In this document: positions 60,683 through 64,000 of the stretch, piece after piece
Layout of the letters: every line of letters starts with the position of its first letter
Position numbering within the stretch: position 1 is the first letter of the stretch
From: Anaerocolumna xylanovorans DSM 12503
Lineage (GTDB): Bacteria; Bacillota; Clostridia; Lachnospirales; Lachnospiraceae
Reading direction: 5' to 3'
Length of the DNA stretch: 64,000 bases
Assembly: GCF_900143645.1 (NCBI RefSeq)
Contig: NZ_FRFD01000011.1
Coordinates: 240,168-304,167, forward strand
The notes under the pieces: generated by a model
Databases searched by the model: none
Told to the model about the DNA's origin: nothing
The model's input: only the letters and a program-made list of their open reading frames with translations
Program-made: the position numbers and the translations under genes

Positions 60683-62947
60683 ATGGATGTTGAAAAACTA
60701 TTATCTGAAATGTCATTGGAGGAAAAAGCATCTTTGTGTTCAGGAGCTGACTTCTGGCACACAAAGAGCATTGAGAGGCTTGACATACCAAATGTAATGG
60801 TATCGGATGGTCCTCATGGACTTAGAAAGCAAGCCGATGAAACCGACCACCTTGGCCTGTCAGAAAGCGTGAAAGCAGTCTGCTTTCCCGCAGCTTCTGC
60901 TCTGGCCTGCTCCTTTGATACAAATCTTATAAATACCATCGGAGAAGCCCTGGGAGATGAGTGCCAGGCAGAGTCCGTATCCACCTTATTGGGGCCTGGG
61001 GTTAACATGAAACGTTCCCCTCTTTGCGGACGTAATTTTGAATATTATTCCGAAGATCCCTATCTTGCCGGTAAGCTGGCAGCTTCTCTGGTAAAAGGTA
61101 TACAAAGTAAGGGTATCGGTACCAGTGTAAAACACTTTGCCGTTAATAACCAGGAATACCGCAGAATGAGTATCAGTGCTGTGGCAGATGAGAGAACTTT
61201 AAGAGAGATTTATCTTGCTGCCTTTGAAACAATCGTAAAAGAAGCGAATCCTACTACTCTTATGTGTTCCTATAACCGTATCAACGGTGTCTATTCCTGT
61301 GAAAATGACTGGCTGCTTAACAAAGTCCTTCGCGATGAATGGGGGTTTGAAGGCCTGGTTATGACTGACTGGGGTGCCATGAATGACAGAGTAGCGGCAC
61401 TAAAAGCAGGCCTTGACCTTGAAATGCCAGGCTGTAGAGGAATCCGTGACAAAGAAATCGTGGAAGCTGTCCAAAGCGGCGAACTGTCAGAAGAAGTACT
61501 TAATACTGCCGCCAGACGCGTACTTAATCTTGTAAAACACTACTATGATAATAGAAAAGAAAATGCCGTATACGATAAAGAGGCCCATCATGCACTGGCA
61601 AGAAGGGCTGCTGCAGAAAGTGCGGTACTGTTAAAGAATGACTCCATCCTGCCCTTAGAGCCTAAGGCAAAAGTTGCTTTTATCGGAAAATTTGCCAAGG
61701 TTCCCCGTTATCAGGGCGGCGGTTCCAGCCATATTAACAGCTTTAAGATAACAAGTGCTTTAGACGCTGTTAAGGACATCACAGAAGTAACCTATGCACA
61801 GGGCTATGATACGAAGGAAGATAAAGTAGACGAAGCGATGTTAAAAGAGGCCATAAAGGCTGCTGCGCAAGCAGAGGTAGCCGTTATTTTCGCCGGTCTT
61901 CCCGATGCTTTTGAAAGCGAAGGTTATGACAGAACCCATATGGAACTGCCCGAATGCCAGAACCATCTCATTAAAGAGATTGCAAAAGTTCAGAAAAACA
62001 TTGTTGTTATTCTTCATAACGGTTCACCGGTAAGAATGCCCTGGCTTAATGATATAAAAGGACTTCTTACAGTTTATCTGGGAGGCCAGGCGGTAGGCGG
62101 TGCTTGTGTTGATTTGCTTTATGGCAGGGTCAACCCCAGCGGTAAACTTGCTGAAACCTACCCTCTTTCCCTAAAACATAACCCTTCCTACTTAAACTTC
62201 CCCGGCACCGAAAAGGAAGTTGTATACAGCGAAGGTGTTTTCATAGGCTACCGCTATTATGATGCCAGGGATTTAGAGGTTCTCTATCCTTTCGGCTATG
62301 GATTAAGCTACACCGACTTCGAATACAGTGACCTTAAGGTAACTCCGGACAGCAATTTAAAAGACACGGATACTATTACCGTAACGCTGAAAGTGAAGAA
62401 TACCGGTAAAGTAACCGGTAAGGAAACGGTACAGTTATATATCCATGACAAAGAAGCTTCTGTACAGCGTCCGGAAAAAGAGTTAAAGGGTTTTGCAAAA
62501 GCAGAGCTTGCTCCCGGTGAAGAAAAGGAAGTATCCTTTACACTTGACAGCCGTTCTTTTGCTTATTACAGCAAGGAGTTAGGCGACTGGTATGTGGAAA
62601 CCGGTGATTTTACCGTAATGATCGGAAAGTCATCCCGTGACATTGTACTCACAAGGGATATTTCTGTTACAGGAACAAAGACGATTCCTTTCGTAGCAGA
62701 CTGCACCACCACCGTAGGCGATATTATGAAATATGTTAAAAATGCTCAGGAATTAATGCAAAAATACGGCGGTGAACTTACTCCTTCTCTTCCTGCCGAT
62801 GATGATGGCAGTCTGGGTGAAGGAACTGCAGAGATGATGCGCCAGATGATGGCAGGCACTCCCTTGCATTCCATCATCTCCTTTGGCGGCGAATTTACCT
62901 CGAAGGATATACAGAATATAATTGATTCCTTAAACAGTCAGAATTAG
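60683..62947 (+). CDS. Glycoside hydrolase family 3 beta-glucosidase
   Basis: 754 residues. N-terminal TIM barrel with the nucleophile Asp229 in VMTDWGAM and HFAVNNQEYRR. Alpha/beta sandwich domain about 310-560 (acid/base region near EGYDRTHMELP), then a fibronectin III-like domain (about 580-670, PGEEKEVSFTLD) and an unusual extra about 80-residue tail ending near MMRQMMAGTPLHSI. No signal peptide, so it hydrolyses imported beta-glucosides in the cytoplasm. Good AAAGGAG site. Confidence 0.95.
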   Translation: MDVEKLLSEMSLEEKASLCSGADFWHTKSIERLDIPNVMVSDGPHGLRKQADETDHLGLSESVKAVCFPAASALACSFDTNLINTIGEALGDECQAESVSTLLGPGVNMKRSPLCGRNFEYYSEDPYLAGKLAASLVKGIQSKGIGTSVKHFAVNNQEYRRMSISAVADERTLREIYLAAFETIVKEANPTTLMCSYNRINGVYSCENDWLLNKVLRDEWGFEGLVMTDWGAMNDRVAALKAGLDLEMPGCRGIRDKEIVEAVQSGELSEEVLNTAARRVLNLVKHYYDNRKENAVYDKEAHHALARRAAAESAVLLKNDSILPLEPKAKVAFIGKFAKVPRYQGGGSSHINSFKITSALDAVKDITEVTYAQGYDTKEDKVDEAMLKEAIKAAAQAEVAVIFAGLPDAFESEGYDRTHMELPECQNHLIKEIAKVQKNIVVILHNGSPVRMPWLNDIKGLLTVYLGGQAVGGACVDLLYGRVNPSGKLAETYPLSLKHNPSYLNFPGTEKEVVYSEGVFIGYRYYDARDLEVLYPFGYGLSYTDFEYSDLKVTPDSNLKDTDTITVTLKVKNTGKVTGKETVQLYIHDKEASVQRPEKELKGFAKAELAPGEEKEVSFTLDSRSFAYYSKELGDWYVETGDFTVMIGKSSRDIVLTRDISVTGTKTIPFVADCTTTVGDIMKYVKNAQELMQKYGGELTPSLPADDDGSLGEGTAEMMRQMMAGTPLHSIISFGGEFTSKDIQNIIDSLNSQN

Positions 62948-62994
62948 CAGAGTTTTTCACTTATATTGAAGAAAATAATTTATACTCCAGAGGC

Positions 62995-63018
62995 CCTCCT
63001 CTTTTAGTAAAAAGGAGG
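62995..63018 (+). promoter_or_regulatory. Anti-Shine-Dalgarno hairpin
   Basis: CCTCC-T-CTTTT (62995-63005) can pair with AAAAAGGAGG (63009-63018), covering the ribosome binding site of the 7-codon frame at 63026. Could also be part of the GH3 3' end, but no T-run follows. Confidence 0.45.
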
Positions 63019-63025
63019 ACAGATT

Positions 63026-63049
63026 ATGTTGTCAGGTATGTATGTGTAA
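63026..63049 (+). CDS. Seven-codon leader-type ORF (M-L-S-G-M-Y-V)
   Basis: AAGGAGG lies 7 bases before the ATG, as strong as any site in the window, yet the frame stops after seven codons. The coding part forms the left arm of a large hairpin (63029-63091), and its ribosome binding site is in another. No gene follows on the plus strand before the CRISPR array, so its control target is not visible. Confidence 0.4.
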   Translation: MLSGMYV

Positions 63050-63091
63050 AGTGAACATCCTATATACGTTTAACACATACAAACCTGACAA
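63029..63091 (+). ncRNA. Large imperfect hairpin overlapping the leader ORF
   Basis: Arms TTGTCAGGT / ACCTGACAA and GTATGTGT / ACACATAC, separated by 2-base bulges, with a loop of about 25 bases. Stem composition and symmetry suggest a structured RNA. Confidence 0.45.
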
Positions 63092-63170
63092 TGTGTCTTG
63101 AAGTCAGTGTGCGAAGAGAAAACAGACCACTCCTTTTTATCGAACTAAGAAAATGAGATGACCCTTTTTA

Positions 63171-63356
63171 TTAAAATGTATGCTGCTTAAGCCATTCCAT
63201 AAGTTCTTTAGCATTGCATAACGGATACATAGCAGTGGAATTTAGCGAATTGCTGGTTATTAATAAGAATAAATTCTCCCATGAATTTCTTTTTTCAAAT
63301 GGCTCCAGTCTCCTGATCCATTTTCTAAAACCTCCGCTAAGAAAATCATCAGCCAT
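63171..63356 (-). pseudogene. Possible C-terminal remnant of an unidentified gene
   Basis: An open frame reads WIRRLEPFEKRNSW... and ends NAKELMEWLKQHTF. Coding-like composition, but no ribosome binding site and an overlapping frame of similar quality (63260-63451). Family not recognised; low confidence. Confidence 0.25.
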
Positions 63357-63408
63357 AAATCAGGAATATTGTCTCTTAGTAAATAACTATTTAAGTTAAA
63401 ATAACTTA

Positions 63409-63630
63409 TTATATCTGTTCCAAAATAGCACAATCTGCAGTAACCATGCATTCCATCCCTTTCAGAGTCTTGTCTACCTCATTTATACAGTAAACCCCCG
63501 TAATAAAAGAGTGCTTTGCCAGCTCCTCGTTTATCAGCATGCTTAACCTGTCGGAGTTTAATACTTGTGCATCCAGATAGAGCACAGCCTTCACAGCTTT
63601 TTCTTTACTAAAAATTTCAATACATCTCAT
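63409..63630 (-). CDS. Short ORF starting inside the terminal CRISPR repeat
   Basis: 73 residues; its ATG lies in the last repeat, so its first five residues (MRCIE) come from the repeat. The rest (AVLYLDAQVLNSDRL... GVYCINEVDKTLKG... ILEQI) looks coding. No ribosome binding site. It may be a gene tail that the array was placed against. Family not recognised. Confidence 0.3.
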   Translation of the reverse strand: MRCIEIFSKEKAVKAVLYLDAQVLNSDRLSMLINEELAKHSFITGVYCINEVDKTLKGMECMVTADCAILEQI

Positions 63631-64000
63631 GTTCTGGTTCTATTGATGCCGAAAATTGGGATATTACTATCTTCGCCGATTTCAATACATCTCATGTTCT
63701 GGTTCTATCGAGATAGCATATCAAGAACAATTAATATCTTGGAATTTCAATACATCTCATGTTCTGGTTCTATCCGTTGCTGTGCTCTCCATAAGCTACT
63801 CTTGTCTTATTTCAATACATCTCATGTTCTGGTTCTATGGTTATTGCCTTGTTTGCGGCATTTACAAAGCGCAATTTCAATACATCTCATGTTCTGGTTC
63901 TATTCGTAGTTAAACTCTATCTGGCCAGGTACCTGGCATTTCAATACATCTCATGTTCTGGTTCTATAAATATAACACAGGAGCTATTGCAAGCGGCAGT
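63614..64000 (-). CRISPR. CRISPR array, trailer end; continues beyond the window
   Basis: Six identical 30-base repeats at 63614, 63679, 63744, 63809, 63874 and 63938 with spacers of 35, 35, 35, 35 and 34 bases and a sixth cut by the edge. Read on the minus strand the repeat starts ATAGAACCAGAAC and ends ATTGAAAT, the usual Cas6-type 5' handle, so the array is transcribed leftward and its leader lies outside to the right. Repeat end and spacer length fit type I-B or III systems. No cas gene is in the window. Confidence 0.95.

Noticed and set aside
63565..63913. Plus-strand frames with repeated IHLMFWFY or YISCSGSI segments
   Set aside because: They are translations of the CRISPR repeats and spacers.

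Overview
The window reads as chromosomal DNA of an anaerobic, low-GC Firmicute, most likely a member of the Lachnospiraceae (Clostridium cluster XIVa). This is inferred from base composition, strong AAGGAGG-type ribosome binding sites, a fused SecDF, the GGGtGRT/NifU-like pair, a CD3324-type small protein, carbohydrate ABC/GH31/GH3/GH64 genes and an ATTGAAAT-type CRISPR repeat. No rRNA, tRNA, phage module or intact transposase was seen.

Layout. 1-7452: an oligopeptide ABC importer operon read leftward (oppA-oppB-oppC-oppD-oppF). Two subunits carry large insertions: OppC has seven RCC1-like repeats in an external loop, and OppF has about 185 extra charged residues between Walker A and the Q-loop. 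oppA is preceded by a consensus promoter and an apparent premature terminator. 7.8-9.5 kb: GGGtGRT protein with a NifU-like scaffold. 9.6-12.6 kb: 3-methyladenine glycosylase and a frameshifted YyaL/SPATA20 thioredoxin-domain gene. 12.6-19 kb: single genes (APH-like kinase, secreted unknown, soluble chemotaxis transducer, methyltransferase, CD3324-type protein, glutaredoxin-like protein, GNAT). 19-27.8 kb: a carbohydrate locus with Gfo/Idh oxidoreductase, LplB/LplC-type permeases, lipoprotein binding protein, chemoreceptor and GH31 glycosidase. 28-36 kb: an acyltransferase-like protein, an AraC regulator, two tandem secreted DUF4874/DUF4832 proteins and a CBM56-ricin-GH64 beta-1,3-glucanase.

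36.2-43.6 kb is a zinc-limitation locus: znuABC with an L33 paralogue lacking one zinc-ligand cysteine, a TIGR03943 protein, a permease fused to a CobW-like P-loop domain, a COG0523 GTPase and a divergent Fur/Zur regulator. Matching palindromes sit just downstream of two promoters, so one regulator plausibly controls both zinc operons. 43.6-50.6 kb: secDF, a polysaccharide deacetylase coupled to a NMT1/THI5-like binding protein, the convergent permease and ATPase, and a TerC-type membrane protein. 50.7-59 kb: housekeeping genes (fRMsr, topB, dacF, degV, glyA, a TetR regulator) with a 127-bp tandem repeat and a MITE-like element. 59.5-63 kb: an aldo/keto reductase and a GH3 beta-glucosidase. 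63.6 kb to the end: the trailer end of a CRISPR array that continues beyond the window.

A thread through the right half is a family of short palindromic modules placed directly before start codons. In four genes the same module supplies the ribosome binding site, the start codon and the first residues (M-A-I-N-M or a close variant). The best candidates for new biology are this repeat family, the RCC1/coiled-coil oligopeptide importer, the CobW-permease fusion in the zinc locus and the 7-codon leader ORF inside nested hairpins after the GH3 gene.
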